A stretch of 64,000 bases of DNA from Streptomyces cellostaticus (GCF_023630175.1 NZ_JALLIN010000020.1:1-64000), one strand, 5' to 3'; numbered from the stretch's first letter, positions 1 to 11,958 are shown. Numbers and translations: made by a program. Notes: generated by a model not told the origin, from the sequence alone.

Positions 1-10
1 GGTGCGGCCC

Positions 11-1282
11 ATGACAGCTTCCGGAACCTCGCTGCGACGCACGCTGGGCCTGCGCGACGCCGTGGTCGTCGGCCTCGGCTCGATGCTCGGGGCCGGCGTG
101 TTCTCCGCCTTGGGCCCGGCGGCACGGGCCGCCGGGCGGGGGCTGCTGCCGGGACTGGCCGTCGCGGCCGGCGTCGCCTACTGCAACGCCATGTCCTCGG
201 CCCGCCTGGCCGCCCGCCATCCGGCGTCGGGCGGGACGTACGTGTACGGCAGGGAGCGGCTGGGCGCGTTCTGGGGCTATCTGGCCGGCTGGGCGTTCGT
301 GGTCGGCAAGACGGCCTCCTGCGCGGCGATGGCGCTCACCGTGGGGGCGTACCTGTGGCCGGGGCAGGCGCACGCGGTGGCGGTGGCGGCCGTGCTGGCC
401 CTGACCGCCGTGAACTACGGCGGCGTCCAGAAGTCGGCGTGGCTGACGCGGGTCGTCGTGGCCGTGGTGCTGGCCGTCCTCGCCGCTGTGGTGGTCGTGT
501 GCCTCGCCTCCGGGCGCATGGACGCCGGGCGGCTCGTCCCCGGGCCGGCGGCGGGGGTCGGCGGTGTGCTCCAGGCGGCCGGGCTGCTGTTCTTCGCGTT
601 CGCCGGGTACGCGCGGATCGCCACGCTCGGTGAGGAGGTACGGGATCCGGCGCGCACCATTCCGCGCGCGATTCCGGTGGCTCTGGGGCTCACCCTGGTG
701 GTGTACGCGGCGGTCGCGGCGGCCGTTCTGGGCGTGCTCGGCGCGGGGCGCCTGGGACTCGCGGCGGCGCCGCTGGCCGACGCGGTCCGGGCGGCCGGGG
801 TGCCGGGGCTCGTGCCGGTGGTCCGGGTGGGGGCCGCGGTGGCCGCGCTGGGATCGCTGCTCGCGCTGATCCTCGGGGTGTCCCGGACGACGCTCGCCAT
901 GGCCCGGGACGGTCATCTGCCCCGTGTGCTGGCCGCCGTGCATCCGCGGTTCCGGGTGCCGCACCGGGCGGAGTCGGCCGTGGGCGCGGTGGTCGCCGTA
1001 CTGGCCGCCACGGTGGACGTGCGGGGCGCGATCGGCTTCTCCTCGTTCGGCGTCCTGGTCTACTACGCCGTGGCCAACGCCTCGGCCTGGACGCTGAGTC
1101 CGGCGCCCCGGGCACGGGTGGTGCCGGCGCTGGGGCTGCTGGGGTGCGCGACGCTGGCGTTCGCCCTGCCCGCCCGCTCGGTCGCCGTGGGGGCCGGGGT
1201 GCTCGCCGTCGGCGCGGCGGCCTACGGGGCGCGGCGGTGGTGGGCCGGCCGCGGCCGCCGGGAGCCCCGGCAGGGGGCGTGA
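11..1282 (+). CDS. APC-family amino acid permease
   Basis: This is a polytopic membrane transporter that probably moves an amino acid or other organic cation across the cytoplasmic membrane. The protein is almost wholly hydrophobic with about 11-12 membrane spans. The first span carries the family-typical GLGSMLGAGVF glycine-rich motif, where the unwound TM1 binds substrate in APC transporters. A second signature, FFAFAGYARIATLGEEV, lies near residue 200 and matches the TM6 region of cationic and neutral amino acid carriers. The length of about 423 aa fits the shorter APC members. I chose the ATG at 11 because the conserved N-terminus follows it at once; an in-frame GTG at 2 is possible, and sequence left of the window cannot be seen. 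It converges with the YccF gene. Substrate unknown. Confidence 0.85.
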   Translation: MTASGTSLRRTLGLRDAVVVGLGSMLGAGVFSALGPAARAAGRGLLPGLAVAAGVAYCNAMSSARLAARHPASGGTYVYGRERLGAFWGYLAGWAFVVGKTASCAAMALTVGAYLWPGQAHAVAVAAVLALTAVNYGGVQKSAWLTRVVVAVVLAVLAAVVVVCLASGRMDAGRLVPGPAAGVGGVLQAAGLLFFAFAGYARIATLGEEVRDPARTIPRAIPVALGLTLVVYAAVAAAVLGVLGAGRLGLAAAPLADAVRAAGVPGLVPVVRVGAAVAALGSLLALILGVSRTTLAMARDGHLPRVLAAVHPRFRVPHRAESAVGAVVAVLAATVDVRGAIGFSSFGVLVYYAVANASAWTLSPAPRARVVPALGLLGCATLAFALPARSVAVGAGVLAVGAAAYGARRWWAGRGRREPRQGA

Positions 1283-1343
1283 CCCGCGACCCGGCGCGGC
1301 CCCGTTCCTCGCCCGACGGGTGCTCGGGGCCTTCGGAAGCGCC

Positions 1344-1736
1344 TCAGCGGGTCGCGAACGGCTGGTCCGTGGGCACGATCTCGCGCCCCAGCGGGAACAG
1401 CGACACCGGGATCAGCTTGAAGTTGGCGATGCCGAACGGGATGCCGATGATCGTCAGGCACAGGGCGATGCCCGTCGTGATGTGGGCGAGGGTCAGCCAC
1501 CAGCCGGCCAGCAGCAGCCACAGGACGTTCCCGACGCACGAGGGGGCACCCGCGTCGCGCCGTTCGACCGTGGTGTACCCGAAGGGCCACAGGGCGTAGA
1601 CGCCGATACGGAAGGCGGCGATGCCGAACGGGATGCCGATGATCGTGACGCAGAGCAGCAGGCCCGCGAGCAGGTATCCGAGGAACAGCCAGAAGCCGCT
1701 CAGGATGAGCCAGATGACATTGAGGATGATCTTCAC
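1344..1736 (-). CDS. YccF domain-containing inner membrane protein
   Basis: This is a small integral membrane protein of 130 aa. It contains two copies of a YccF-type unit: each has a hydrophobic span followed by the motif [12 protein letters not shown] or [12 protein letters not shown], then a phenylalanine/leucine-rich segment. The duplicated GIPFGIA motif is the hallmark of the family, whose function is unknown. The start is a GTG that overlaps the stop of htpX by four bases (GTGA), so the two genes are translationally coupled and cotranscribed. The pairing with a membrane stress protease suggests a role in envelope maintenance, but that is inference. Family assignment is firm, function is not. 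Confidence 0.85.
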   Translation of the reverse strand: MKIILNVIWLILSGFWLFLGYLLAGLLLCVTIIGIPFGIAAFRIGVYALWPFGYTTVERRDAGAPSCVGNVLWLLLAGWWLTLAHITTGIALCLTIIGIPFGIANFKLIPVSLFPLGREIVPTDQPFATR

Positions 1737-2596
1737 TGTGGACGCCCTGCCATCTTCTCGAGCCGGGAGATTCGGTCCGCCATCGGCGGGTGCGTGGAGA
1801 ACATCCTGGCCAGTCCCTGGCCCGGCCGGAAGGGATTCGCGATCATCATGTGGCTCGCGGTCTCGATCCGGGGTTCGGGGGGCAGCGGAAGCTGCTGGGT
1901 GCCGAGCTCCAGCTTGCGCAGGGCACTGGCCAGGGCCATTGGGTCGCCGGTGAGCTGGGCGCCCGAGGCGTCCGCCTCGTACTCCCTGGAGCGGCTGATG
2001 GCCAACTGGATGAGGGAGGCGGCGAGCGGGCCGAGGATCATGATCAGCAGCAGGCCGAGCAGCCCGGGGCCTTCGTCGTCGTCGGAGCGGCCGATGGGGA
2101 TCAGCCAGGCGAAGTTGACCAGGAACATGATCACCGAGGCGAGGGCGCCGGCGACCGACGAGATGAGGATGTCGCGGTTGTAGACGTGGCTCAGTTCGTG
2201 GCCGATGACGCCGCGCAGTTCGCGTTCGTCGAGCAGGCGCAGGATGCCCTCCGTGCAGCACACCGCCGCGTTGCGCGGGTTGCGCCCGGTCGCGAAGGCG
2301 TTGGGCGCCTCCGTGGGCGAGATGTACAGGCGGGGCATGGGCTGCCGTGCCTGCGTGGACAGCTCGCGGACCATCCGGTACAGCGCGGGGGCCTCGAACT
2401 CGCTGACCGGGCGGGCCCGCATCGCGCGAAGTGCCAGCTTGTCGCTGTTCCAGTACGCGTACGCGTTCGTGCCCAGCGCGATCAGGACGGCCACGATCAG
2501 TCCCGTACGGCCGAAGAAGCTGCCGATGACGATGATGAGCGCGGACAGTCCCCCGAGGAGTACTGCGGTCCTTAGCCCGTTGTGCCGGCGGTGCAC
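1733..2596 (-). CDS. htpX: HtpX-like M48 membrane zinc metalloprotease
   Basis: This membrane-bound zinc metalloprotease is expected to degrade misfolded membrane proteins. Two N-terminal spans (about residues 10-50) are followed by the cytosolic catalytic domain with the zinc motif HELSH at residues 133-137 and the third-ligand helix [10 protein letters not shown] further on. Two more spans lie between them. At 287 aa it is the usual HtpX length. The GTG at 2596 is chosen because a strong GGAGGG ribosome site (2603-2608) sits six bases before it; the frame stays open upstream to 2662 but without comparable support. The gene is followed by the coupled yccF-like gene. Confident in the family; the natural substrates are unknown. 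Confidence 0.93.
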   Translation of the reverse strand: MHRRHNGLRTAVLLGGLSALIIVIGSFFGRTGLIVAVLIALGTNAYAYWNSDKLALRAMRARPVSEFEAPALYRMVRELSTQARQPMPRLYISPTEAPNAFATGRNPRNAAVCCTEGILRLLDERELRGVIGHELSHVYNRDILISSVAGALASVIMFLVNFAWLIPIGRSDDDEGPGLLGLLLIMILGPLAASLIQLAISRSREYEADASGAQLTGDPMALASALRKLELGTQQLPLPPEPRIETASHMMIANPFRPGQGLARMFSTHPPMADRISRLEKMAGRPQ

Positions 2597-2744
2597 GGTA
2601 CGCCCTCCAAGTCGTGCTGCAGGGGAACGCTTTGGTCCAGTGGACCCTCCCGCTCTGGTCAACGCCAGGCGGCGGTCGCGAGTTCCCTGGTGCGGACGGC
2701 GGCGCGCGTCGGCCGTACGGGTGACGTGCGCCTACGGCCTCCGG

Positions 2745-2775
2745 CGCGCGTGGGGCCGCCGGAGCCCCACGCGCG
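2745..2775 (-). terminator. Hairpin terminator of the partial nuo operon
   Basis: A perfect 12-bp GC-rich stem (2745-2756 with 2764-2775) and a 7-base loop lie about 12 bases past the stop of the last gene, nuoN. There is no U-tract, as is common in Streptomyces. It separates the nuo operon from htpX. Confidence 0.7.
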
Positions 2776-2787
2776 TGCGCCGGGTCC

Positions 2788-4311
2788 TCAGAACAGTCCG
2801 GTGGCGGCGAAGCGCAGCACGAGCTGGGGTGCGCCGGAGAGCACCACGCCGAGGGCGCCGGTGAGGGCGAGGGCGGCGGTGAGGGGGGCCGGGAGGCGGT
2901 GCCGGGCGGGGGCGCCCTCGGGGGCGCGGAACAGCAGGGCCGTCCACTGCAGGTAGTAGAAGAGGGCGATCACCACGTTGACGGCCATGACGACGGCGAG
3001 CCAGCCCAGGCCGGCGTCGACGGCCGCGGAGAACACGGTGACCTTGGCGAACAGGCCGATGACGCCCGGCGGCAGCCCCGCCAGGCACAGCAGGAAGAAC
3101 GCCAGCAGCAGGGCGGTGACCGGGTTGGTGCCGTACAGGCCCCGGTAGTCGCTGAGCCGGTTGAGGGACTTCGTGCGTCCCACCAGCGCGGCCACCGCGA
3201 ACGCGCCGAGGTTCACGGCGGCGTACATCAGGGCGTAGGCCACGGTGGAGCCGATCGCCTTGCGCGGGTCCTCGGAGTATCCGGCGGCGGCGATCGGTAC
3301 CAGGAGGTAGCCGGCCTGGCCGACGGAGGACCAGGCGAGCAGCCGTACGGCGCTGTACGCGCGCGTGGCCCGCTGGCGCAGGGCGCCGGCGTTGCCGACG
3401 GTCATGGTGAGGGCGGCCAGTGCGGCGAGCGCGGGTCCCCACGCGTCGGCGTACGACGGGAAGGCGACGACGGTGACGAGGATCAGGCCGGAGAAGCCGA
3501 CGGCCTTGCCGACGACCGACAGGTAGGCGGCGATGGGCAGCGGCGCGCCCACGTAGGTGTCGGGCACCCAGAAGTGGAAGGGGACGGCGGCGGTCTTGAA
3601 GGCGAAGCCGACCAGGGTGAGGACGACGCCGGTCTGGGCGAGGGTGTGGAGCTGCCCGTCGACGTGCTGGACGCGCTGGGCGACCTGGGTGAGGTAGAGG
3701 GTGCCGGTGGACGCGTAGACGAAGCTGATGCCCAGCAGGGTGACCGCGGTGGCGGTGACGGAGGACAGGAAGAACTTCAGGGCGGCCTCGGAGGACCGCC
3801 TGTCGCCGTGCCGGATGCCGACGAGCGCGAAGGCCGGCAGGGAGGCGACCTCCAGGGCGACGACGAGGGTGGCCAGGTCACGGGAGGCGGGCAGCAGGGC
3901 GGCGCCGGCCGCCGAGGACAGCAGCAGGAACCAGTACTCCCCGGCCGGGATGCGCCGCCGCTCGTCGCCGAGGCTGGTCATCGACAGCAGGGCCGTCAGC
4001 AGGGCGCCGCCGAGGACGAGGAACTGGACGACGAGGGTGAAGTGGTCGGCGGTGTAGCTGCACGCGCGCGCGGGGGCGGGCAGGCAGAAGGTGCTGCGGT
4101 CGCCGTCCAGCAGCGGCAGCAGCATCAGTGCGGCCGCGGTCAGGCCGGCCACGGAGGTCCAGCCGAGGAGGGGCTTGCGGGACTCGGGGAGGAACAGGTC
4201 GGCGACGAGGACCGCGAGCGCCGCGACCGCGGCGATGGTGGGCGGCGCGATCGCGAGCCAGTCGACGGACTGGACCAGCGACTGGGCCAGGGGCTGGGCC
4301 GGGGCGCTCAT
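2788..4311 (-). CDS. nuoN: NADH-quinone oxidoreductase subunit N (partial second operon)
   Basis: This is one of the three antiporter-like proton-pumping subunits in the membrane arm of complex I. The 507-aa protein is polytopic. It shows the NuoN-specific segment ALKFFLSSV (lysine of the discontinuous helix region) and the Proton_antipo_M motif FKTAAVPFHFWVPDTYVGAP, whose lysine lies in the proton channel. It is the last gene of the partial operon. The ATG start overlaps the nuoM stop (ATGA). The copy is clearly diverged from the nuoN at 37082-38731, for example in the N-terminal 80 residues, so this is not a recent duplicate. The downstream hairpin at 2745 ends the transcript. Confidence 0.93.
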   Translation of the reverse strand: MSAPAQPLAQSLVQSVDWLAIAPPTIAAVAALAVLVADLFLPESRKPLLGWTSVAGLTAAALMLLPLLDGDRSTFCLPAPARACSYTADHFTLVVQFLVLGGALLTALLSMTSLGDERRRIPAGEYWFLLLSSAAGAALLPASRDLATLVVALEVASLPAFALVGIRHGDRRSSEAALKFFLSSVTATAVTLLGISFVYASTGTLYLTQVAQRVQHVDGQLHTLAQTGVVLTLVGFAFKTAAVPFHFWVPDTYVGAPLPIAAYLSVVGKAVGFSGLILVTVVAFPSYADAWGPALAALAALTMTVGNAGALRQRATRAYSAVRLLAWSSVGQAGYLLVPIAAAGYSEDPRKAIGSTVAYALMYAAVNLGAFAVAALVGRTKSLNRLSDYRGLYGTNPVTALLLAFFLLCLAGLPPGVIGLFAKVTVFSAAVDAGLGWLAVVMAVNVVIALFYYLQWTALLFRAPEGAPARHRLPAPLTAALALTGALGVVLSGAPQLVLRFAATGLF

Positions 4312-5939
4312 CGGGTGCCTCCTGCGAGGAGCTGCTGGACGGCCGGGTCGGTCAGGCCGAGCAGGGCCCGGGGCCACAGTCCGGCGAGGACGGTGAGGGT
4401 GACGAGCGGGGTCCAGGCCGCGAACTCGTAGCCGTGCACGTCGGCGAGGGTGGTCGGGGTTTGCTGCGGTACGGCGCCCATGCAGACCCGGCGGACCACG
4501 ATCAGCATGTACGCGGCGGTCAGCAGGGTGCCGAACGCGCCGATCGCCATGTACGTGAGGAACGCGGGCCGGCTGAGGCCGGCGGCGGGGCTGAACGAGC
4601 CGAAGAGGGCCAGCATCTCGCCCCAGAATCCGGCGAGGCCCGGCAGGCCGAGCGAGGCGACGGCGCCGAAGGCGAGCAGGCCGCCGAGGCGGGGGGCCCT
4701 GGCGTAGAGGGCGGCGCCGGCCAGGGACGCGGTCGGCGCCGCGGTCCCGCTCGGCGCGGGGCGGTGGTCGGGCGACGGGAGGCAGAGGGTGTCGAGGTCG
4801 GTGGTGCCGGTGCGGTCCTTCAGCGCGCCGACCAGGAAGAAGAGCAGACCGGTGATGAGGCCGTGGGCGATGTTGGCGAACAGGGCGCCGTTGACGCCGG
4901 TCGGGGTCATGGTGGCGATGCCGAGCAGGACGAAGCCCATGTGGCCGACGGAGGAGTAGGCGATGAGCCGTTTGAGGTCGCCCTTCGCGCCCTGCTTGGC
5001 CAGGGCCAGGCAGGCCAGGGACCCGTAGACGATCCCGACCACCGCGAAGGCGGCGAGGTACGGCGCGAAGGTGCGGAAGCCGTCCGGCGCGACCGGCAGC
5101 AGGATGCGGACGAACCCGTACGTGCCCATCTTCAGCAGGACGCCGGCCAGCAGTACCGAGCCGACGGTCGGGGCGGCGGTGTGGGCGTCGGGGAGCCAGC
5201 TGTGCAGCGGCCACATCGGCGTCTTGACCGCGAGCCCGACGCCGATCGCCAGAACGGCGATGACCTGCACGGACGTGGTGAGCGACCGGCCGTTGTCAGT
5301 GGCGAGTGCCACCATGTCGAACGTGCCCGCCTTGATTCCGATCAGGAGCAGGCCGAGCAGCATGACCACGGAGCCGAGCAGGGTGAAGAGGATGAACTTC
5401 CACGCGGCCCGGGTACGGTCCTCGCCGCCCCAGCGGGCGATGAGGAAGTACATCGGGATGAGCACCGTCTCGAACGCGAGGAAGAACAGCACCAGGTCGA
5501 GGACGGCGAAGGTCGCGAGGGTGCCGGTCTCGAGCAGGAGCAGCAGGGCGACGAACGCCTTCGGGGACGGGCCCGACGGCGGCTTGAAGTAGGAGTAGAG
5601 CGCGCAGAGGAAGGCCAGCAGCGCGGTCAGGACCAGAAGGGGGAGGGAGATGCCGTCGATGCCGAGGTGGATCCGCACGTCGAGTGCGGGGATCCAGCTG
5701 ATGTCGGTGGTGGCCTGCATCTTCGACGGATGGTCGTGGTCGAAGCCGAGCGCGAGGGCGACGGCGGCGACCAGGATCACGCCGGTCACGGTGACGCCGT
5801 GCCGCAGTACGGCCTGCGCGGGCGACCTGCCCCGCAGTCCGGGCGGGGCCGGAAGGAGGGCGGTGGCGGCGCCGAGGAGGGGGCCGGCGACGACGAGCGC
5901 CAGGAGAATACGCATCACGGACTCGTTGATATCGATCAC
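4308..5939 (-). CDS. nuoM: NADH-quinone oxidoreductase subunit M (partial second operon)
   Basis: This is an antiporter-like proton-translocating subunit of the complex I membrane arm, 543 aa and polytopic. Key elements are the TM5 glutamate in FFLAFETVLIPMYFL, the channel lysine in KTPMWPLHSWLPDAHTAAP, and the second conserved lysine in the GDLKRLIAYSSVGHMGFV helix. These are the residues known to couple proton movement in NuoM, and all are kept, so the subunit looks pump-competent. The GTG start at 5939 lies six bases after the nuoL stop; an internal GTG-ATG pair a few codons later is an alternative. An insertion rich in Pro/Ala/Ser around residue 385 is not part of the usual core. It overlaps nuoN by ATGA. 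Confidence 0.93.
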   Translation of the reverse strand: MIDINESVMRILLALVVAGPLLGAATALLPAPPGLRGRSPAQAVLRHGVTVTGVILVAAVALALGFDHDHPSKMQATTDISWIPALDVRIHLGIDGISLPLLVLTALLAFLCALYSYFKPPSGPSPKAFVALLLLLETGTLATFAVLDLVLFFLAFETVLIPMYFLIARWGGEDRTRAAWKFILFTLLGSVVMLLGLLLIGIKAGTFDMVALATDNGRSLTTSVQVIAVLAIGVGLAVKTPMWPLHSWLPDAHTAAPTVGSVLLAGVLLKMGTYGFVRILLPVAPDGFRTFAPYLAAFAVVGIVYGSLACLALAKQGAKGDLKRLIAYSSVGHMGFVLLGIATMTPTGVNGALFANIAHGLITGLLFFLVGALKDRTGTTDLDTLCLPSPDHRPAPSGTAAPTASLAGAALYARAPRLGGLLAFGAVASLGLPGLAGFWGEMLALFGSFSPAAGLSRPAFLTYMAIGAFGTLLTAAYMLIVVRRVCMGAVPQQTPTTLADVHGYEFAAWTPLVTLTVLAGLWPRALLGLTDPAVQQLLAGGTR

Positions 5940-5945
5940 GCCTGC

Positions 5946-7940
5946 TCACGCTCCCGTGGCGACGAGGAGGACGGCGACCGCCAGGACGACGGTGCCGGCG
6001 AGCAGCGCGCTCACATAGGTCTGCACGTTTCCGGTCTGCGCCCGCCGTACGGCGGCCCCGAGCAGCCGGGGCAGGGCGGCCGCGCCGCGCACGTAGGTGT
6101 CGACGACCTCGCGGTCGAGGAACCGGACGAGACGTGCGCCGGCCTCGACCGGGCGGACGAACAGCGCCGAGTACGCGGCGTCCAGGTGGAAGCCGGCGGC
6201 CGCGTGCCGGTGCAGCGGGCCGAGCAGCAGCCGTCCGGGGTCCGCCGGGTCGGGCGCCCGCGCGATGTCGCCGTAGGCGGGTTCGTGGCTGGCGATGGCC
6301 TCGGCCTCGACCAGCCCGGCGTCGCCCTCGGGGTGGGCGGCGACGGCGCCCAGCGGGACCCGGGCGGCGAGCGCGGTGGTGCGCTGCCAGGCGCCGTAGG
6401 TGAGGAGTCCGCCGACCACGGCGAGGCCGGTGCCGAGGATGGAGGTGAGCGCGGTCGGGGTCAGGTCGCGTCCGTCGAGCCAGCCGGGCAGCACGCGGTA
6501 GGCGAGCCCGCCGAAGGCCAGGGACGGCACGGCGAGGACCCACAGCACCACGGTCATCGTCAGCGGCTGGCGGCCGTGGTCGGGTGCCTCGGCGCCCCGG
6601 CCGCGGAAGGCGAGCAGCCACAGCCGGGTGGCGTAGGCGGCGGTGAGCAGGGCGGTGAGCAGCCCGGCGACGAGCACGAGCCAGCCGGCGGCGCCGGGGG
6701 CCTGGGCGGTGTGGCCGGTGGCGACGTGCTCGGCGGCGCCGAGGACGGACTCCTTGGAGAAGAAGCCGCTGAAGGGCGGGACCGCGGCGAGCGCGAGCAG
6801 GGCCACGGTCATCGTCCAGTAGGCGTCGGGGACGCGTTCGCGCAGGTGTCCCATCCGGGACATGGCGGCCAGGGAGTTGGTGCCGGCGGCGTGGATGATC
6901 ACGCCGGCGGCGAGGAACAGCAGCGCTTTGAACGCGCCGTGCGACAGGAGGTGGAAGACGGCGGCGCCGCGGTCGCCGACAGCGAGGGCGCCGGTCATGT
7001 AGCCGAGCTGGCCGATCGTCGAGTAGGCGAGGACGCGCTTGATGTCGTCCTGGGCGAGGGCCGCGAGACCGGAGCCGGTCATGGTGACGGCGGCCATGAC
7101 GGCGAGGACCACCATCGCGGCCCGTGAGGCCTCGAAGAGCGGGAGGAGACGGGCGACGAAGTAGACACCGGCGGCGACCATCGTCGCGGCGTGGATGAGC
7201 GCCGAGACGGGTGTGGGGCCCGCCATGGCGTCCGGCAGCCAGGTGTGCAGCGGGAACTGCGCCGACTTGCCGGCGACGCCCGCGAGCAGCAGCAGGGCGA
7301 TGACCGTCGGGTGGCCGATGCCGCCGTCGGCCACGGCGCCGAGGACACGGCGGATGTCGAACGATCCGGCGTCGGTGCCCAGGGCGAACAGGCCGATGAG
7401 GAACGGCACGTCGCCGAGCTTGGTGACCAGGAAGGCCTTCAGGGAGGCGGCGCGGGCCTCGGGGGTCTCCCAGTAGTGGCCGACCAGGAAGTAGGAGCAG
7501 ATGCCCATGACTTCCCAGCCGACCAGCAGCACGATCAGGTCGCCGGAGTAGACGACCAGCAGCATCGCGGAGGTGAACAGGGAGACGAGGGCCGCGTAGG
7601 AGGGGTAGCGCGGGTCGTCGCGCAGATAGCCGGTCGAGTAGATCTGCACGCAGGTCGCCACGAAGGCGACCAGGACGGCGACGAGCGCGGCGAAGCCGTC
7701 GATGTCCAGGGCGAGGTCGATCGGGACCGAGCCGGTGGGTGTCAGCTCGGTGTGGGCCTCGAGGGCCCGGCCGCCGCCCTGCCGTACGGCGACCAGCGCG
7801 GCCAGCACGAGGGCGGCGAGGGTGGGCAGTACGGCGAGCGGGCGGACGAGACCGGGGGTGGTGCGGCCGAGCAGCAGTCCGGCGGCGGCTGCCAGGAAGG
7901 GCAGGAGGGGGACGAGGACGGCGAGGGTGGTCGTGGTCAC
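5946..7940 (-). CDS. nuoL: NADH-quinone oxidoreductase subunit L (partial second operon)
   Basis: This is the distal antiporter-like subunit of complex I, which carries the long lateral helix linking the pump modules. The 664-aa protein has the N-terminal Oxidored_q1_N region ([35 protein letters not shown]) and the pump core with [32 protein letters not shown], where the lysine and histidine are conserved. The second channel segment is [19 protein letters not shown]. The last 100 residues form the expected C-terminal amphipathic extension and final anchor span. The GTG start overlaps the nuoK stop (GTGA). It has the same architecture as the nuoL at 40305-42200 but with little local identity outside the core motifs. 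Confidence 0.94.
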   Translation of the reverse strand: MTTTTLAVLVPLLPFLAAAAGLLLGRTTPGLVRPLAVLPTLAALVLAALVAVRQGGGRALEAHTELTPTGSVPIDLALDIDGFAALVAVLVAFVATCVQIYSTGYLRDDPRYPSYAALVSLFTSAMLLVVYSGDLIVLLVGWEVMGICSYFLVGHYWETPEARAASLKAFLVTKLGDVPFLIGLFALGTDAGSFDIRRVLGAVADGGIGHPTVIALLLLAGVAGKSAQFPLHTWLPDAMAGPTPVSALIHAATMVAAGVYFVARLLPLFEASRAAMVVLAVMAAVTMTGSGLAALAQDDIKRVLAYSTIGQLGYMTGALAVGDRGAAVFHLLSHGAFKALLFLAAGVIIHAAGTNSLAAMSRMGHLRERVPDAYWTMTVALLALAAVPPFSGFFSKESVLGAAEHVATGHTAQAPGAAGWLVLVAGLLTALLTAAYATRLWLLAFRGRGAEAPDHGRQPLTMTVVLWVLAVPSLAFGGLAYRVLPGWLDGRDLTPTALTSILGTGLAVVGGLLTYGAWQRTTALAARVPLGAVAAHPEGDAGLVEAEAIASHEPAYGDIARAPDPADPGRLLLGPLHRHAAAGFHLDAAYSALFVRPVEAGARLVRFLDREVVDTYVRGAAALPRLLGAAVRRAQTGNVQTYVSALLAGTVVLAVAVLLVATGA

Positions 7941-8323
7941 GCGGTGGCCTCAGCCTTCTCGGCCGCGGGGGCGTCGGTGTCGGGGCCTTCGGTGTCGTCG
8001 CCGTGGCCCTCGGCGGTGTCACGGAGCCTGTCGATGTCGGAGGTGCCGCGGTTGCGGTACACGGCGAGCACGATCGCCAGTCCGATGCCGATCTCGGCGG
8101 CGGCCACGGCGATGGTGAACAGGGTGAGCGCCTGGCCGGAGTGCAGGGTCTCCTCGGCGGCCCGGCTGAGCCAGACGTCGAAGGCGACCAGGTTGAGGTT
8201 GACGGCGTTGAGCATCAGCTCGACGGACATCAGGACGAGGATCGCGTTGCGGCGGGCGAGGACGCCGTACAGCCCGGTGCAGAACAGGAGGGCGGAGAGT
8301 ACGGCGGGATAGGCGAGGTGCAT
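7937..8323 (-). CDS. nuoK: NADH-quinone oxidoreductase subunit K (partial second operon)
   Basis: This small three-span membrane subunit of complex I relays protons between the quinone site and the antiporter subunits. The 128-aa protein keeps the conserved glutamates in [16 protein letters not shown] (TM2) and in [17 protein letters not shown] (TM3), both required for pumping in E. coli NuoK. The C-terminal 35 residues form an acidic hydrophilic tail (many D/E/A) that is absent from the 99-aa NuoK of the complete operon. The ATG start shares one base with the nuoJ stop (TGATG), and its stop overlaps the nuoL GTG. Confidence 0.93.
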   Translation of the reverse strand: MHLAYPAVLSALLFCTGLYGVLARRNAILVLMSVELMLNAVNLNLVAFDVWLSRAAEETLHSGQALTLFTIAVAAAEIGIGLAIVLAVYRNRGTSDIDRLRDTAEGHGDDTEGPDTDAPAAEKAEATA

Positions 8324-8922
8324 CAGCGGGCGCCTTCCTTCTCGCCGGAGGTGCGGGCCGCGGGAGCGGCGCCGGGCGGCGGGTCCGCCGCCGCCTTGCG
8401 GGACAGGACGATCGCGCCGACCAGGGCCGCGAGGAGCAGGACGGACAGCGCCTCGAAGGGCAGCACCCAGTTCTGGAACAGGCTCTGGCCGGTGACGCGG
8501 GTGGTGCCGGCCGCCGGGCCGTCCAGGTCGATCCAGGTGGTGCGGAAGGCGTCGACGACCACCCACACCAGGGCCGCCGCAGCGGCGGCCGCGACGGCCA
8601 GGGCGGCCCAGCGGTTGCCGGAGTCGGCGTCCGGTGAGCGGCCGATGGGGGCCCTGGTGAGCATCAGGCCGAAGAGGAGGAGGACGACGACGGAGCCGAC
8701 GTAGATGAGGACCTGTACCCAGGCGATGAACTCGGCGGTGAGCAGGAGGTACTCGACGGCCAGGCCGCCGAGCGCCACCACGAGCCACAGGGCGGCGTGC
8801 ACGAGCTGCCGGGTGGTGACGGTGACGAGCGCGGCACCGAGGGTGACCAGGCCGACCAGGAGGAAGGCGATCTCCACTCCGGTCGGGGAGAGGAAGCCGT
8901 GCTGGGCTGCGGCGAGGCTCAT
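8323..8922 (-). CDS. nuoJ: NADH-quinone oxidoreductase subunit J (partial second operon)
   Basis: This is a five-span membrane subunit of complex I at the base of the quinone chamber. In the 199-aa protein, TM3 carries the conserved [16 protein letters not shown] segment; the glycine-tyrosine containing TM3 of NuoJ is the helix that switches between alpha and pi forms during turnover. The C-terminal 25 residues are Pro/Ala rich and probably disordered. It overlaps nuoI by ATGA at its start and nuoK by TGATG at its end. It is 80 residues shorter at the C-terminus than the NuoJ of the complete operon (281 aa). Confidence 0.92.
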   Translation of the reverse strand: MSLAAAQHGFLSPTGVEIAFLLVGLVTLGAALVTVTTRQLVHAALWLVVALGGLAVEYLLLTAEFIAWVQVLIYVGSVVVLLLFGLMLTRAPIGRSPDADSGNRWAALAVAAAAAAALVWVVVDAFRTTWIDLDGPAAGTTRVTGQSLFQNWVLPFEALSVLLLAALVGAIVLSRKAAADPPPGAAPAARTSGEKEGAR

Positions 8923-9473
8923 GGGCGCTCCTCCCCCTGCCCGGCGGCCTGCTGGGCGGCGAGCTTGTCGGCGGCCTTGCGGGCCGCGGCGATCTCCTTC
9001 GGCTCCTCCGCGCCCGGGTCGAGGGCGGGCGGGGCCGGCACGGTCCACATCCACTCGCGGAGCTTGTCGCGCTCGTGGGTGAGGTCACGGATGTCCGTCT
9101 CGGCGTACTCGAACTCCGGGGACCAGAACAGGGCGTCGAAGGGACATACCTCGATGCAGATACCGCAGTACATGCACAGGGAGAAGTCGATGGCGAACCG
9201 GTCGAGGACGTTGCGGCTGCGCTCGCGTCCGCCGGGGGCGGCCGCCGGGACCGTCTCCTTGTGCGAGTCGATGTAGATGCACCAGTCCGGGCACTCGCGG
9301 GCGCACAGCATGCAGACCGTGCAGTTCTCCTCGAACAGGGCGATGACACCGCGCGTGCGGGGCGGCAGTTCGGGCAGTGCGTCCGGGTACTGCTCGGTGA
9401 CGGTCTTCCTCGTCATCGTGCGCAGGGTGACGGCCAGGCCCTTGGCCAGGCCGCTGCCGGGAATCGGAGCCAT
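8919..9473 (-). CDS. nuoI: NADH-quinone oxidoreductase subunit I, 2x[4Fe-4S] (partial second operon)
   Basis: This peripheral-arm subunit passes electrons through clusters N6a and N6b towards NuoB. The 184-aa protein has two complete ferredoxin motifs, with cysteines at 51, 54, 57, 61 and at 100, 103, 106, 110, each followed by proline. The first motif reads [17 protein letters not shown], with Met and Asp-Trp features that differ from the NuoI of the complete operon. The C-terminus (about residues 145-184) is an Ala/Lys/Glu-rich tail. The ATG start lies two bases past the nuoH stop. Keeping both clusters shows that this partial complex still expects electrons from a soluble donor module. Confidence 0.94.
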   Translation of the reverse strand: MAPIPGSGLAKGLAVTLRTMTRKTVTEQYPDALPELPPRTRGVIALFEENCTVCMLCARECPDWCIYIDSHKETVPAAAPGGRERSRNVLDRFAIDFSLCMYCGICIEVCPFDALFWSPEFEYAETDIRDLTHERDKLREWMWTVPAPPALDPGAEEPKEIAAARKAADKLAAQQAAGQGEERP

Positions 9474-9475
9474 GG

Positions 9476-10440
9476 TTACCGGATCACCACCTTGACGATG
9501 CCGGTGAGGGCGATCTGGGCGAGGGAGAGGGGGACGAGGAGGGTCCAGGAGAGCTTCTGGAGCTGGTCCTCGCGCAGGCGGGGGTAGGTCACCCGGAGCC
9601 AGATGACGACGAAGGCGAGGACGGCGGTCTTCAGCAGGGTCCACAGCCAGCCCAGGCCGTCGGCGCCCCAGGGGCCGTGCCAGCCGCCCAGGAAGAGGAC
9701 GGTGGTCAGACCGCACAGGACGACGATGCCGGCGTACTCGGCGAGGAGGAACAGCGCGAACCGCAGACCGGTGTACTCCGTGTACGCGCCGAAGATGATC
9801 TCCGAGTCGGCGACGGGCATGTCGAAGGGCGGGCGCTGCAGCTCGGCGAGGCCGGCCACGAAGAACACGATCGCGCCGACGATCTGCCAGGGCAGCCACC
9901 ACCAGTGGAAGGCGTGCACGATGCCCGGGAGGGAGACCGTGCCGGCCGCCATGGCGACGGAGGCCGCGGCGAGCAGCATGGGAAGCTCGTAGGCGAGGAG
10001 CTGGGCCGCCGTGCGCAGGCCGCCGAGCAGCGAGAACTTGTTGGCGCTGGCCCAGCCCGCCATGAGCGAGCCGAGCACACCGACGCCCATCACGGCGAGC
10101 ACGAAGAAGACCCCCGCGTCCAGCACCTGCCCGACGGCCCCCTCGCCCGGCCCGATCGGGATGGCGAGCAGGACGAGCAGGTAGGGCAGCAGGGCCACGG
10201 CCGGGGCGAGCTGGAAGACGCGGCGGTCGGCGCCGGCCGGGACCACGTCCTCCTTCTGGGCGAACTTCACGCCGTCGGCGATGAGCTGGGCCCAGCCGTG
10301 GAAGCCGCCCGCGTACATCGGGCCGAGGCGGCCCTGCATGTGGGCCATCACCTTGTGCTCGGTCTGGCCGACGATCAGGGGGAAGGTGAGGAAGACGCCG
10401 AACACGACGAGGAGTCGCAGGACGACGTCCAGCGCGTCGT

Positions 10441-10444
<4 letters not shown>
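9476..10444 (-). CDS. nuoH: NADH-quinone oxidoreductase subunit H (partial second operon)
   Basis: This membrane subunit forms most of the quinone-binding chamber and links the peripheral and membrane arms. The 322-aa protein has about eight spans, including the conserved [29 protein letters not shown] loop. The third cytoplasmic loop is unusual. Where the complete-operon copy has [24 protein letters not shown], this one has [23 protein letters not shown], losing the acidic residues of the usual PEAE/PESE segment next to the quinone site. The GTG start overlaps the nuoC stop (GTGA). No nuoD separates nuoC and nuoH, unlike canonical operons. Family is certain; the changed loop may mean altered quinone or partner contact. 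Confidence 0.93.

Positions 10445-11954
<1,510 letters not shown>

Positions 11955-11958
<4 letters not shown>

Noticed and set aside
4128..7127. A very long plus-strand open frame (about 1000 codons) opposite nuoL and nuoM
   Set aside because: It is antisense to clear nuo genes, has Gly/Glu/Gln/Ala-biased composition typical of high-GC shadow frames and no domain.
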